A DNA stretch of 64,000 bases, taken from the NCBI GenBank assembly GCA_022560025.1, contig JAFISE010000018.1:1-64000 (forward strand), written 5' to 3'. The notes under the pieces were generated by a model, which did no database searches, had not been told where the DNA came from, and saw nothing but the letters and a program-made list of their open reading frames with translations. Position 1 is the stretch's first letter; every line of letters begins with the position of its first letter. The DNA is from Stagonosporopsis chrysanthemi (lineage: Eukaryota > Ascomycota > Dothideomycetes > Pleosporales > Didymellaceae). The translations under genes were made by a program, and so were the position numbers. Below, piece by piece: positions 22,666 to 32,570 of this stretch.

Positions 22666-22990
22666 GGTCAAGATGCCCGCTGCGAACTTGGTTTATTCTG
22701 TAATTATCTGCATGTCGCCGAGGAGCAGCCGTTGCCTGGGCTTTTAGGCACTCAAACGAATATATGATTGATTTAATGAATGAATGGAAGTTCCAAATTT
22801 CAATGACGAGCAGAAACACTTGGCTGGCGTGCCCCTCGTGCATAAATCTCTTAGTCTGTCCATCTGGAATCGCCTACTAAGGGTCCGCGTGGTTAAAGAA
22901 ACAAGCGATTGTCTGCAGAGCGCACCTTCCACTAATTCGCCTTGATATAATTCCGCCCTCCTCGCTGCTGCGACCCCTAACTCAAAATTT

Positions 22991-23549
22991 CAGCGTTTCC
23001 AACAGGCCGTACTACGGCCGTAACCTGCTACTGAGTACACCTTAAGTAAGCAGTCAGTCCGTAGCAGAGGTGTGAGCTGTATAGTAGTTGTATATTAGTA
23101 GGCAAGTGGCAGAGTACGGCTGTACTACTGTAGTAGCTATAAGCCTACTCCCCCCTCCCCCCCTACTTCTTGCTTTAATGTTTTCCCTCTCTTTAGATTA
23201 GCGTATCCAATCAATCTTATCTAATCTTAGACAGGTATAATAAAAATACACAAAAAGAAGTAAAAAGAGGCAGGAGGCTATAGGACTATATGAAAAGAGA
23301 TAAGAGAGAGGCAAAAGTAGTTAAGTATAAGCTTCTAGTACCTTTACTTTACAAATACTTCCTCTTAGTAAGCACACCTTACCTAGATAAGTAACTACAA
23401 GCCGTCTCCTGTCGTTCCCCCACCTGTAGCAGTACCCGTCCAATTTTTTAGAGCCCTTCACTGTAGCCGTACAGGCGTAGCTGGTCTTCTGGCCGCAGCG
23501 TAGTTGCAGAGACCCCAACGGGCCGTACTACGGCCCGTTGGAAACGCTG
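22991..23549. mobile_element. 559-bp non-autonomous fold-back element
   Basis: The left end CAGCGTTTCCAACAGGCCGT and the reverse complement of the right end CAGCGTTTCCAACGGGCCGT agree over about 29 bp with two mismatches. Each end also contains its own near-palindrome around GGCCGTACTACGGCC, so the ends can form hairpins. The interior is TA-rich with poly-C/poly-purine runs and encodes nothing. ACTCAAA occurs at 22980-22986 and again at 23550-23556, a possible target duplication although the left copy is 4 bp from the repeat. The class of DNA transposon is uncertain. It sits immediately downstream of the broken frame at 23630-25174. Confidence 0.8.
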
Positions 23550-23629
23550 ACTCAAATCAGCCATTTTGAAAAGGTGTAAGATCATCTGGTCTCGAGATCC
23601 CCAAGAAAGGATCTTGGGTGCCCGGCCGA

Positions 23630-25174
23630 CTATATGGGTGAAGACTCGCTGTTTCCTAGCAGGTCGAACCCAGCCGTGCATCTATGCTTGTCCCACTCGA
23701 AATCAAGCCACTCCTGCCGTCCCAGGCTTTCAAACAGAATCATGACCTCCCTGCTGGGTCTCCAGCTGCCAACCTGCCACTGCACTACTGGTAGTGTTGG
23801 TGCTGCAGCTGCAGCGTCACCGTCCGTCCGCTTCTCCCTACCATGCCCAGCAATGAATTTGACACCCCATCTGTGACCTTGATTCACTGGCAGACCGTAT
23901 TTCTCCACTTCTCGGTCGTCTGAAGGAGCCCACCACAGGTACGCGAAGATTTCGGCGTCCTCAAGGCTCGGCATTCTGTCGTGAGGCAGAGACTTAGCAA
24001 ATGCCGCAAGAAGGGGCTCAATTCGCTCCCTGCAGGGCTCGATACGGAACATGTTCAGGTAATAATCGTACTCGTCCTCCGGGTTATTGTCGTACTCAAT
24101 GTCGAGGTCCATGTCGTCATCCGTGTCAGTTTGGCGAGGGTAGTGTTCTGTGTCTCAGATCTTGTACCCTCCTTGTTCAGAATCGTGCGGATACCTACCA
24201 CCCGGGCCGAGAAAATACCACTGCCCGTCTGGACGGAGAGGATGAAACTCGAGCCGGAACCGCCGCATCTGTGACCACTGCTGGTCGGCCGATACCTCGA
24301 GATTGGGGAAAAGGTCTGCAGTAACCATAGCGCGCACATCGAAAAGGCTTAGCTGTTCACCAAGCTTGCACAGACCGACAGAGACCGGGTCTTTATCCCC
24401 GGGATGAATCAGGTTCGGTCGGGCTATGGACTGGTCATGCTTGGGGCGACTGAAGAAAGGCCAGAAGTGCAGTGCAGCCCTGGTCAGACTGGTGGGGATT
24501 CGTTTCCCGAAGAGGTGCTTCTCCTGGTCCATGATAGCGGCGCCAAACTCGTGGCGAGCGTCTCGCAGGGGACCCTCCCATGGCCAGCTGAGGTGCTCCC
24601 GCATCACCCTACTCGGTATGGCGGAAGACATGGGCCGCTCCCATAACCAGGGGGCATTTCACTCTTGAACAGCTGGTAAGTAGACGAGGCATTTCAGCGG
24701 CACGAGGGGAGACAGAGGGCGTGTGTCTTTCGCGTCTTCGGCGTCGGAGCCGTACGCCCTTGACCTGATGGTCAGGCTGCTCACAAAGGGGAGATCTGGC
24801 AGCGTCTCGGAGTCGTGCAACTGCAGGCGACGCGAGTGATACCTGCAATGATGGCAATTTGGCTCCTCTGGGTCGAAATTCTGCGGCTGGATTTCGAGCG
24901 CCATGCCGATGCGCGCAGGCGGATCCTCGACAGCGTTATAGGCAGCGGCCAACTGCTCGTATCAGGCACGAATGCGCTCCGATATGTGTGCGCTAACGGC
25001 AGTGGTCTCCTCAGCAGGCTCATGGCATGGCAGCTGCTTCTCCGCATATTCATCAACGAGGAGGAGCGGCAGTGGGAGAAAATATTGGGAAATCCCGAAA
25101 TTTGCGTCAAACGCTGCCTTGGCCTTGTCAAAGAGCTGAGTCTCAAAATCTGGGTCGGTCTGGCGAAGCGGCAT
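23630..25174 (-). pseudogene. 1.5-kb reading frame interrupted by three TGA codons
   Basis: From the ATG at 25174 (NMPLRQTDPDFET context; an earlier in-frame ATG is at 25246) to TAG at 23630, one minus-strand frame of 515 codons is coding-like throughout but contains TGA at 24964-24962, 24661-24659 and 24157-24155. Sequence on both sides of each stop reads as one protein: ISERIRA-stop-YEQLAAAYNAV, LPAVQE-stop-NAPWLWERP, and GGYKI-stop-DTEHYPRQ. All three would be restored by CGA. In-frame introns could remove the first (45 nt, GTTAGC...GAGCAG) and second (54 nt, GTGAAA...GAGTAG) but not obviously the third. The protein is Trp/His/Pro-rich, soluble, with a DMDLDIEYDNNPEDEYD acidic segment, family unknown. 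It is either a recent pseudogene or a gene with unusual introns. Confidence 0.55.
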
Positions 25175-26781
25175 GTTGATTGACGTATGAGTGTTGTTGT
25201 TTGTTTCTTGTTTAGTGATGGTAGGACGTGGAGGAGCTAGGCCCATTGAAGTAACTGCTAGTCCATACGAGGTAATTACTCAATTTACTCTGAGGATTTT
25301 AGCCCCACTTGCTTGATAGCTGATGCCTAAAAACTTGAAGCCCATCGTGTCGCCTGGCTAACCAAGACATGGCAAACCAAGGAGCACAATGCAAACTCTG
25401 GCAGCAAAGAATACACTACTCATTAAGGTAGTTGTACAGGGCCTATTGGCGCCGCCTTATTGCAGGATCCGACTGGCGCGACAGAAGCCTGGAGGACGGG
25501 GAGAAAGCTACATGCACACATTCTCGGTATTTATGCACGACATTGGTCAACCTGCCGAGAAACAGAAGAAGTTGCCCGTTAACATGTATTCGAGCCTTCG
25601 TTGGCCTAGTAACGTTCAGACCACCGTCATTTCATCTAATCCAAGACTCTGGGTTGATCGAAGGGAGAACAAGAGAGCCTTAGACCATAGAGATCGAACG
25701 ACGGAATAGCGTGCGTGGAGAAAGAGCATTGGTGATAGGCCAGCAGTGAAGCCTTAGCACGTGCCTGTCCATCTAGGAGGCATTTCTGAGAACATTCGAT
25801 CACTTCCTCTCAGATATTTGCGTATCTTCCTATATGTTGACACCACTCTTTACCAGCACCGAACATCGATTGCGCAATCAGAAGAAAACAAGTTATCGAA
25901 GCTAAGTTAATGGGCTATCTGATAAAATCAAAAGGGGTCCCTGCTTAGGCGTCGTAAACCAGCCAGAACCACCCGCCTCCTTCTATTCGTCATCGTCATA
26001 ACTCCAGTAGTTCGTTTTTATCGATCGTTATCCGTCCAGACTCAATCACTCCATGTTTCAACAATTGTAGGCTCACACTCTCCAGAGCAACCTTCATACA
26101 TCAGACAGTATGTGATGCCGACAACCGTTCATTCTTCAACTGGGCTCCTGCTGTCAGTTCCACATACCAAGAAACGAAAGTCCAAAGAGTCGTTGCATAG
26201 ATTCTTTTGAGACAACAGAAGAAGGTGCCTACGACCTTTTGATGCATACCGAGGCAAAAAAACAATGATGGCTTCATATTTGTGCTCTGATACAGTAGCG
26301 AAAAGGCAACCAACGTGCCTGATGCGTCATGCTAGAAGAAGGGGAAGAAAGTGCTCGAAGCTGGACAATGTTTTAAGGCAACGGAAAAGGAAGATCTCTT
26401 TCCCCTTCTATCAAGGACACAATAAATTACATCCAAGCTAACATTTCGAGCGACACGGAGCCACAAGGCCATTATTGTCAAGGGGGAACCTTAGATGCCT
26501 GCCTACAAATGCTCAAAACTACACACTCGCATTCACAGTCTCCCAACCTCGCAACCCCTTCACAGAGACCTGAAACCTCCTCCTCGCAGACAACCTTGGC
26601 TCCACCAGCTCTCACACCGCACGGAAGCTTCCAGATGCCATTCACAACGCCACGACCGTCGAAGTCCCAAGCAAGTCTTATTCAAATCGTTCTCCAGCTC
26701 CTAGCCAGCAACCACTCCGCTCGCCACGTTCAATCGATCTTGCTGGGCCAGGATCCGCACAGGACGCTAGGCAGCCGCATA
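25175..26781. other. Gene-free stretch of about 1.6 kb
   Basis: Only short chance frames were seen. The plus-strand frame at 26509-26844 is low-complexity and overlaps a better candidate on the other strand. Confidence 0.4.
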
Positions 26782-27051
26782 CTACTTGTCCTCCGCGTCA
26801 TGCACGGCGAGATTGACGCGCTCAGCGTATTCAGCGACATCTGAGATACGCACCACGATGATGCGGCGCGGGATTCTGCTCACGTGAGTACTCTGGCATG
26901 TCGGCATGTTGCAGCCATCACAACAGGGAAGCGTGGGAATGCAGAGTGTGTGTTCCATGCGGTGTATCTGGGGGTCGTGGAGTTGGACTCGGTACAATGT
27001 GTTGTCGAGGCTGTGTAGGCGGGGGCAGGAAGGAAGGTTAGGACAGGAGGG
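26782..27051 (-). CDS. Possible terminal exon of an unknown Cys-containing protein
   Basis: The minus strand is open from 27051 to the TAG at 26782 and has good coding character. It shows DNTLYRVQLHDPQIHRMEHT, then TLPCCDGCNMPTC, then VVRISDVAEYAERVNLAVHD. Six cysteines cluster in about 25 residues, suggesting a metal-binding or disulfide-rich segment. No start codon is visible at the 5' end, so upstream exons must exist or the piece is a fragment. Family unknown. Confidence 0.35.
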   Translation of the reverse strand, partial: PSCPNLPSCPRLHSLDNTLYRVQLHDPQIHRMEHTLCIPTLPCCDGCNMPTCQSTHVSRIPRRIIVVRISDVAEYAERVNLAVHDAEDK

Positions 27052-27705
27052 TCATATTGGATATCTATTATGATTCCGACTTGCTTTCCTACGATGCCGG
27101 GTGCAAAAGGGCGGTTGCAGTGACTGACTGCTTACCTTCTAAGAGCTCTTAAACCACGCAAATACCGTTCAATACATCACCACACTCTTGGTCAGCGAGG
27201 ACTCGTTGTGACTTCAGATGTTGGGGCGCTGAGGTTCAGTTCAAGGGCGTTCCTACCTCTTTAATCATCTTCCGACTCTTGGCGTCTGAGTTGAGCATTA
27301 ACGTGGGAAAGCTCAATGGCACAATTAGAACCAAGGACTGAATGCACCTGGATAGTAGAGGGAATGATGTGTGCTGCAGTAGCTATGTAGTTCTGCGTTG
27401 CATCAGGCTGCAACGAGCTGGTCACAACATGAGTCAACTTCACTGGCATGGTTCAAAAAGGCTTCATTGATCCGTGATAGTATTTTCGTGTCCCTATGGC
27501 TACCCGATGTAAACCATGCAGTTGTTAGATGAGCGATTGCCAAATTCCGTCCCCTTGATATCGTACATCCCAAATTGCAACTCACATCTGTGAAAAGAGA
27601 TGCCGCGTAGCCTGTCCTATCTCCTTGCCTGAGATATTCCAAGATCGCAGAAGTGGAAGCGTTGCGTCAGTACATCTTTACAGTCAGGATGCACCTAGCA
27701 TGCGC
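27052..27705. other. No gene resolved
   Basis: Contains possible splice signals (for example GTGAGT near 27588 on the minus strand), but I could not join exons in a consistent frame. Confidence 0.35.
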
Positions 27706-28740
27706 TTAGGCAGCAAGAGCAACAACAGCCATGCCGATGATCAGGGTTATGAAAGAAGCACCAAGCTTCCCAGCCGCACCCTTAGCCTCGGTCGCGCGGT
27801 TCTCGACGTTCAAAGTGGGAACAGCGTAGTGAGCGGACGTGTTGTTGGGGAAGAAGGCAGTAGGCTGAACGAACGAGGAGTTTGCACCTGACTCAGTGAA
27901 GGAGATACCACTCGTAGTGCCGTTGACAACAGGTGGTGACAAGCTTGGGAAATCGTAGCTGGCAGTGGGCGTCACGTCCGGATTTGTCGAGGTCTGGACG
28001 GTGAAACCGGGGTCCTCTGTCTCAGTGGGAAGCGAGGTCAGCTCACTCGGAATAGTCGCTGAGACGTAGTCGGTGATGGAGATCGCAGAAAGCGAGGTCA
28101 CCTCGCTAGGGACACCAGAACTACGAACGATGGTGACAGTCTTGTACTTGGTCAAGGTGGTGTGGATAGTGGTCGTGGTGTCCAGCTCTTCGGTCGGGAA
28201 GGGAGCAGCAGTGGACCATGGACCAGGAGCAGTCCTACGCGGTCAATACGTGCGAAGGATGAAGTATTTGGTAAAACGCTACTCACAAGGTGACAATAGA
28301 AACGACGGTAGTGGGATCAGAGCCGTCCTCAATCGGAGTCGGCATCACTGGAGTCGGCATCACGGTCTTAGTCGTCGTGACAGTAACGTGGACGGTGGAC
28401 AGCTCGCGAGTCTTGGTAAGCTCCGGACAGAGGTAGGTGATAGTCGTGGAGTGACCGTACATCTCGGCGGCTCCCGTGCAAAGCTTAGGAAGCTCGGCGC
28501 AGGTGCTGACAAGGTCGGCTCGAGGGAGCATCTCGATGACTTCGCCTTGGTGAGTGCCGTGGAGCATGGCGTTAGCAGCAGCGCCAACTCCTGCGTGTCA
28601 GCATGATCATTCTCAATTCAATTTGGCCTCGCGTGCAGCTACACGCGAGGGGATAAGGGGCGTTGTGCGGGAATGTGTAGGTGTGTGGGGTAGTACCTAC
28701 CAGTGACTGCAGCGAGAGCCAGAGTGCGAACAGCATTCAT
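27706..28740 (-). CDS. GPI-anchored Ser/Thr-rich cell-surface protein
   Basis: Three exons, 28740-28701, 28590-28287 and 28234-27706, joined by GTAGGT...CGCAG and GTGAGT...GTAG introns, give 290 aa in one phase-consistent frame. The N-terminus (MNAVRTLALAAVTG, continuing GVGAAANA across the splice) is a signal peptide. A short Cys-containing region follows (STCAELPKLCTGAAE, YLCPEL). A long Ser/Thr/Pro-rich stretch (TTTTIHTT, TSLSAISITDYVSATI, PTETEDPGF) is probably O-glycosylated. The last residues, KLGASFITLIIGMAVVALAA, form a hydrophobic GPI-attachment signal after small residues. It should be displayed on the plasma membrane or wall. No catalytic domain is visible. Similar proteins are common in filamentous fungi and evolve rapidly. 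Confidence 0.85.
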
Positions 28741-29361
28741 GGTGATGGAAGTGACCGAAAACTTGCAAAGAGCGAAGTGTTGGATGGAGGTAGCGTAATT
28801 GAAAGAGTGTGAGTCCAACGAGGTAGAGCGAGTGTGGGGTTGCCGGTGAGGAGGAAGCAAGTTGGGGAAAGAGCAAATGTAGGTGACTATGTATTGCACG
28901 TGTCTTGGCCGCGCTACACGAAATAGAGACGAAATGAGCAGATCTTTCACAGTGACGAGACGATAGCCAATAGTAAGACCGCAATTTGGTGGAACGGTGA
29001 AGCTCCGTTTGTGTTGTGTTGTCAGTGACGCAAGTACCCGCGTCGTCTTGCCTATTTCTGTGTATCAACAAACGCGACTTGATTGGCAGCCAGCCGCGCC
29101 GTCGCGTGTCCGTGTGATGAATTTGGAGCGTAACCTGGGTCTGAAGATTTGGTCTCATCTCCCGTGTGCCCAGAAGAGTGCACAGAAGGTACAGCCAACA
29201 CATGGAAGTGAAGCAGCGCATTCGTGCAAGCCAGTTTTCCAGAAATTGGGTATAGCAAAACTGAATTTCAGGATCGCTGCGAGATCAACCGTGGATGTTT
29301 ATACCAGAGACCGAAATATCTGCCAAGTTCCATAGTCCAACCATTGTCTACTTGACGGCAA
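28741..29361. other. Upstream region of the GPI-protein gene
   Basis: Lies between the GPI gene's start and the 3' end of the DUF2458 gene. No gene or RNA was recognised; frames here are chance. Confidence 0.4.
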
Positions 29362-30178
29362 TTAGTCACCATACAAGTCCAACAAATGCGTCAACATCCT
29401 TCGCTGGAGCTCCAGCACCTGACTTTGAGCAATCTTGGCCGGACTCCCGTCAGCATTTGTGGCTATCTCTTCGTCTTCGCTGGCCAGCAGATGCGGTCGC
29501 ACACCAAAGAACGGCACTCCAAGTACCTTCAGCGACGAACCCTGTGACTCCGCCATCGCCTTGCTAGCCCGGTAGACCTTGGCATCGTACTGGTCGAGTT
29601 CTTCCTGTTCACGCTCTGGAGTCTAGTGCTAGTTAGCTTGTGTACTTCATTAGGCCGAATAATCGTACTCTGAGTAGGGGGGTGTTCTCCAGTAGTCCTG
29701 GCAGGGATCTAGCAGCGTCAGCATGGATCACCCAAGAGACCTGCATACTTGAAACATACAATGCTGCGCGATGAGTCTGTTCATTCTCCTTCTTCATAAC
29801 GTGCTCTTCAATGAGACGCGTCCGCCCAGCCTCCCACTGCTTGACATTGCCTTCCTGATCCTTGATCAGTTTGCGCACCGAGACGGCAAATTGCGGGTTT
29901 TGCGCCGCTATCTTGCTAACGCATCGCAGGCCCTGCTTCCAGTCGATGATTGTCGCAGGATCGATCAGGGGCGTCGAAGAGCGAGCTTGAGGCTTTGGGA
30001 TGGGCTGAGATTGAGCCGAGCGCCCAATCAAGCGGGGATCTGTTGGCGTTTGCTGCTGTGGCAGGTACTGTTCCTGTGGTTGATGTTGTCCTTGCTCTTC
30101 GGATTGGGGGAGGCTGGCGAGTGTACGCAAGATAGCGTCCAGGTCCATGTTGGCTGGCAGCCCGTTCTTCTCTGCCAT
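29362..30178 (-). CDS. DUF2458-type fungal protein
   Basis: Three exons, 30178-29760, 29708-29669 and 29622-29362. The introns are 51 nt (GTATGT...GCTAG, branch GCTGAC) and 46 nt (GTACGA...CACTAG, branch GCTAAC), and phase is kept. The product is 239 aa. Conserved blocks recognised from the family are NMDLDAILRTLASLPQ at the N-terminus, IDPATIIDWKQGLRCVSKIA in the middle, LDQYDAKVYRASKAM, and the C-terminal LGVPFFGVRP with LQRRMLTHLLDLYGD. The N-terminal third is Gln/Pro-rich. The family is restricted to fungi and has no established function as far as I know. The start at 30178 is the first ATG and matches the family's short N-terminus. It is transcribed divergently from the Cox14-like gene. 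Confidence 0.85.
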
Positions 30179-30577
30179 CTTTAGGGTCAATGATTGGGAT
30201 GAAAGGCTCTTTTCAAGTTGCGGTTGTAGTGGCTCTTCCTAGATCGTGCACGTGTATGGGCATGTTGCCTTGAAGACGAAGCAAGTCAGAAAGTGAAAAG
30301 GCGTTTGCACTGATGGGATGATTGTTACACCTCCGCACTTTCCTCAATCGCTGCAGTTCATTTCTACACCAAATGGGCAGGCTGAGATCTCAGCTTCCAA
30401 AATACCCAATCACAAATATGTAATTGACAGATGAAGTCGGCATCTCCACGACCCGCATGCCGATGTCAAGATCGCAAGTCTTGGCAGCCTCTTCGATGAT
30501 CCCAACTTTTGTCGAATCAGCCGATCTCGACATCGAACCCTCTACGCCCACGCCACTGTCCTCCACGCACACCCAGC
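30179..30577. promoter_or_regulatory. Shared divergent promoter region (399 bp)
   Basis: The only space between the start codons of the DUF2458 gene (minus) and the Cox14-like gene (plus), so it must hold both promoters. No specific factor site is claimed. Confidence 0.5.
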
Positions 30578-31491
30578 ATGTCGAAGCACGTCAAAGACGC
30601 CACGCGCTTCACAGCGACAGGAGTTTGGGCGCACACAAGACCGGGCGGCCGCGCCTCGACGCTGCAGTTCGCCGACCCAGCGCCCAAGAACGAGACACCG
30701 CAGCAGAAAGTCAAGAGGCTGAGGGAGGCTGCCAATCGGGCGAAGATGGCACAGGTCACAAAGTGGGATTACGCGTATCTGTACGGCAGAATGGCTGCAG
30801 ACGCGGCGCATAGGTTCACAGTGTATGGGTTGATTTTCGCAACCGGTATGTGTGATGCGTGCAATACACCAATGCTGCTGCATTGAGCTGTAAGGAGCCA
30901 GGGGCTGTTTTGCTAATATACTGTTCAGGCTGTGTCGGTGTCCTCGCTGTTTTCTCAATAGGCGACATGATCGTCTACAACCGCCGGAAACGCGCAATCT
31001 ACTTCGCCGAGCAGGAGCGCGAACAAGCCAAGATCCTGGCAGCTGCTCGAGCAGCAGTGGTTGCAGGGACCGCATCGCCTGCACAGACAGCTCTTGTCGC
31101 TGGTATCGCCGAGGAAGAGGAGGCGATGGAGAAGAAGAAGGCGGAGAGGAAAGCGCCGTCGAAGCTGCTGTGGTGGCTGCACGGCGACTGGAAGGAGGAG
31201 AAGCTGCTGGAGGAGCAGAGGAAGGCCGCGCTGGCCGAGTTCAAGCAGACAGAGGCAGAGGGGCAGAGCTCTGGTGTCAATGCTGGCGTTGCCAGCGTCA
31301 CTGCCGCGGTGCGGGACGCGCGGGACAAGGTCTCCGACAAGGTCTCCAGCACACTATCGACATCGACGTCGACATCAGCGCCGGTTGTTGGTGGCCCGCT
31401 GGACCAGGAGGCCGCGAATGCAGCCCAGAAGGCGGAGCAGGCGAGCAAGGGCTGGCTGGGGTGGATGTGGGGATCCTCAAAGAAGGAGTAG
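30578..31491 (+). CDS. Cox14-like mitochondrial cytochrome c oxidase assembly protein
   Basis: Two exons, 30578-30845 and 30929-31491, with an 83-nt intron (GTATGT...TTCAG, branch TGCTAAT), give 276 aa. The start context MSKHVKDATRFTATGVWAH and the segment ETPQQKVKRLREAANRAKMA are typical of the fungal Cox14-type family. One membrane segment follows (FTVYGLIFATGCVGVLAVFS, about residues 80-100) and then IGDMIVYNRRKRAIYFAEQ. Yeast Cox14 is a small inner-membrane factor that helps Cox1 translation feedback and complex IV assembly; function here is by family analogy. The C-terminal 170 residues are a long charged, Ala-rich helix plus a Ser-rich tail ending WLGWMWGSSKKE, much longer than in yeast but usual in filamentous fungi. 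Confidence 0.8.
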
Positions 31492-31664
31492 GCGTCTCAT
31501 GTTGGGCAAAAGGGGGCAAAGGAGGCAAACAGCCTCCGTGTACTATATCCGACTTCCAGTCTGTACATCGCTGTTTCACTATCATGTATGCATCGCGGAG
31601 TTGGGCGGCACATGTAGACGGGCGCTGGGTATCTCTGTCATTCGAGTCTATAATTGCATATCGA

Positions 31665-32203
31665 TCATCGTCGAATGAGCCTCTGTCTACTGATTGCCCT
31701 GTCCTGAGACGGGCATGTAGCTTCGACGGCGCTGCCCACAAGATCAGAACGAGCTTCACGTGGAGATGTTCGTTACTCACCTCCCTCCATTGATCCACCC
31801 ACGGCCGGACTCCCGCATACCCCAGCAGGCCCACCGTTGCTGCTATGAATGCTAACACGACGACCTGGTCCTTGGTCGAGTCTCGCTGGAAGCATGTTGT
31901 GAGGACCTTCTCCTCCTTCTCGCCTTTGCAGAAACTGTAACCTAAACAGAACTGGCGGTTGCAGTCATTGCAGGACTTTTTGCTCGCACGTGAGCGCAGC
32001 TCGAGGTTAGGCTTCGAGGTGGTCGAGGGTGCATCGAGAGCGACTATGGTGCTGTTGCCGAAGCAGGTGCATTTGCAGTAGGAGGTCGGTGCTGGAGGCG
32101 TCAGCAGGGATGAAGAATTGTAACCAAGCAGATACCTACATGCGGCGAGAGACAGCGACAGGAATGCGAAGAAGGTCACGACAACTAGGAGGTATCTCTT
32201 CAT
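31665..32203 (-). CDS. Small secretory-pathway membrane protein with Cys motifs
   Basis: Exons 32203-32140, 32091-31781 and, less certainly, 31703-31665. Intron 1 is 48 nt (GTAGGT...CTCCAG, branch GCTGAC); intron 2 is 77 nt (GTGAGT...CTCAG). The product is about 137 aa. A signal peptide (MKRYLLVVVTFFAFLSLSLA) leads to a luminal Cys cluster: CKCTCFGNS, then CNDCNRQFCLGYSFCKG and a later TTCFQRDS. One membrane segment (VVVLAFIAATVGLLGYAGV) and a short basic tail (WRED...RQRLIRR) follow. The Cys pattern and the FQRDS-to-membrane arrangement are conserved in an uncharacterised ascomycete family. A type I membrane protein of the ER/Golgi is inferred. The last exon is the weakest part of the model. 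Confidence 0.75.
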
Positions 32204-32570
32204 GTTTGCGGTGGTCGACGTTGTACAGTCGCGCAATATGCTGGACGCGCTGTGGCTGATGGTGCGGCTGGCCAGGGTCCGCTCGGTCTCCGATGGCAGT
32301 CGTTGCGCTGCTTACAAGAACACGCCGGCACCCGCAGTCAGCAAGATCCGAGGATTTCAGCTAATCTCTCACAGTCTTGAGGGTTGACCAGGTGCGGTCT
32401 GCGCTCCAACATCCTAGTCCGCGAGCTCGAGGCGCTTTGACCTGATCGACGGCCAGCAGGCGCTAAGGCTTACATTTTCCTCCCCACCGCCGCGGTCAAG
32501 CTTCGTTCTCGCGCGCAGACACTAGCTGCAAGTTGCGCTGAATATTTATATCAACGGTCACGGCGATTCA
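32204..32570. promoter_or_regulatory. Shared divergent promoter region (367 bp)
   Basis: Separates the start codons of the small membrane-protein gene (minus) and the nucleolar RRM gene (plus). No specific sites are claimed. Confidence 0.45.

Noticed and set aside
31170..31793. Overlapping plus-strand frames within the Cox14-like gene
   Set aside because: They are alternative-frame shadows of a GC-rich, Ala/Glu-coding exon.
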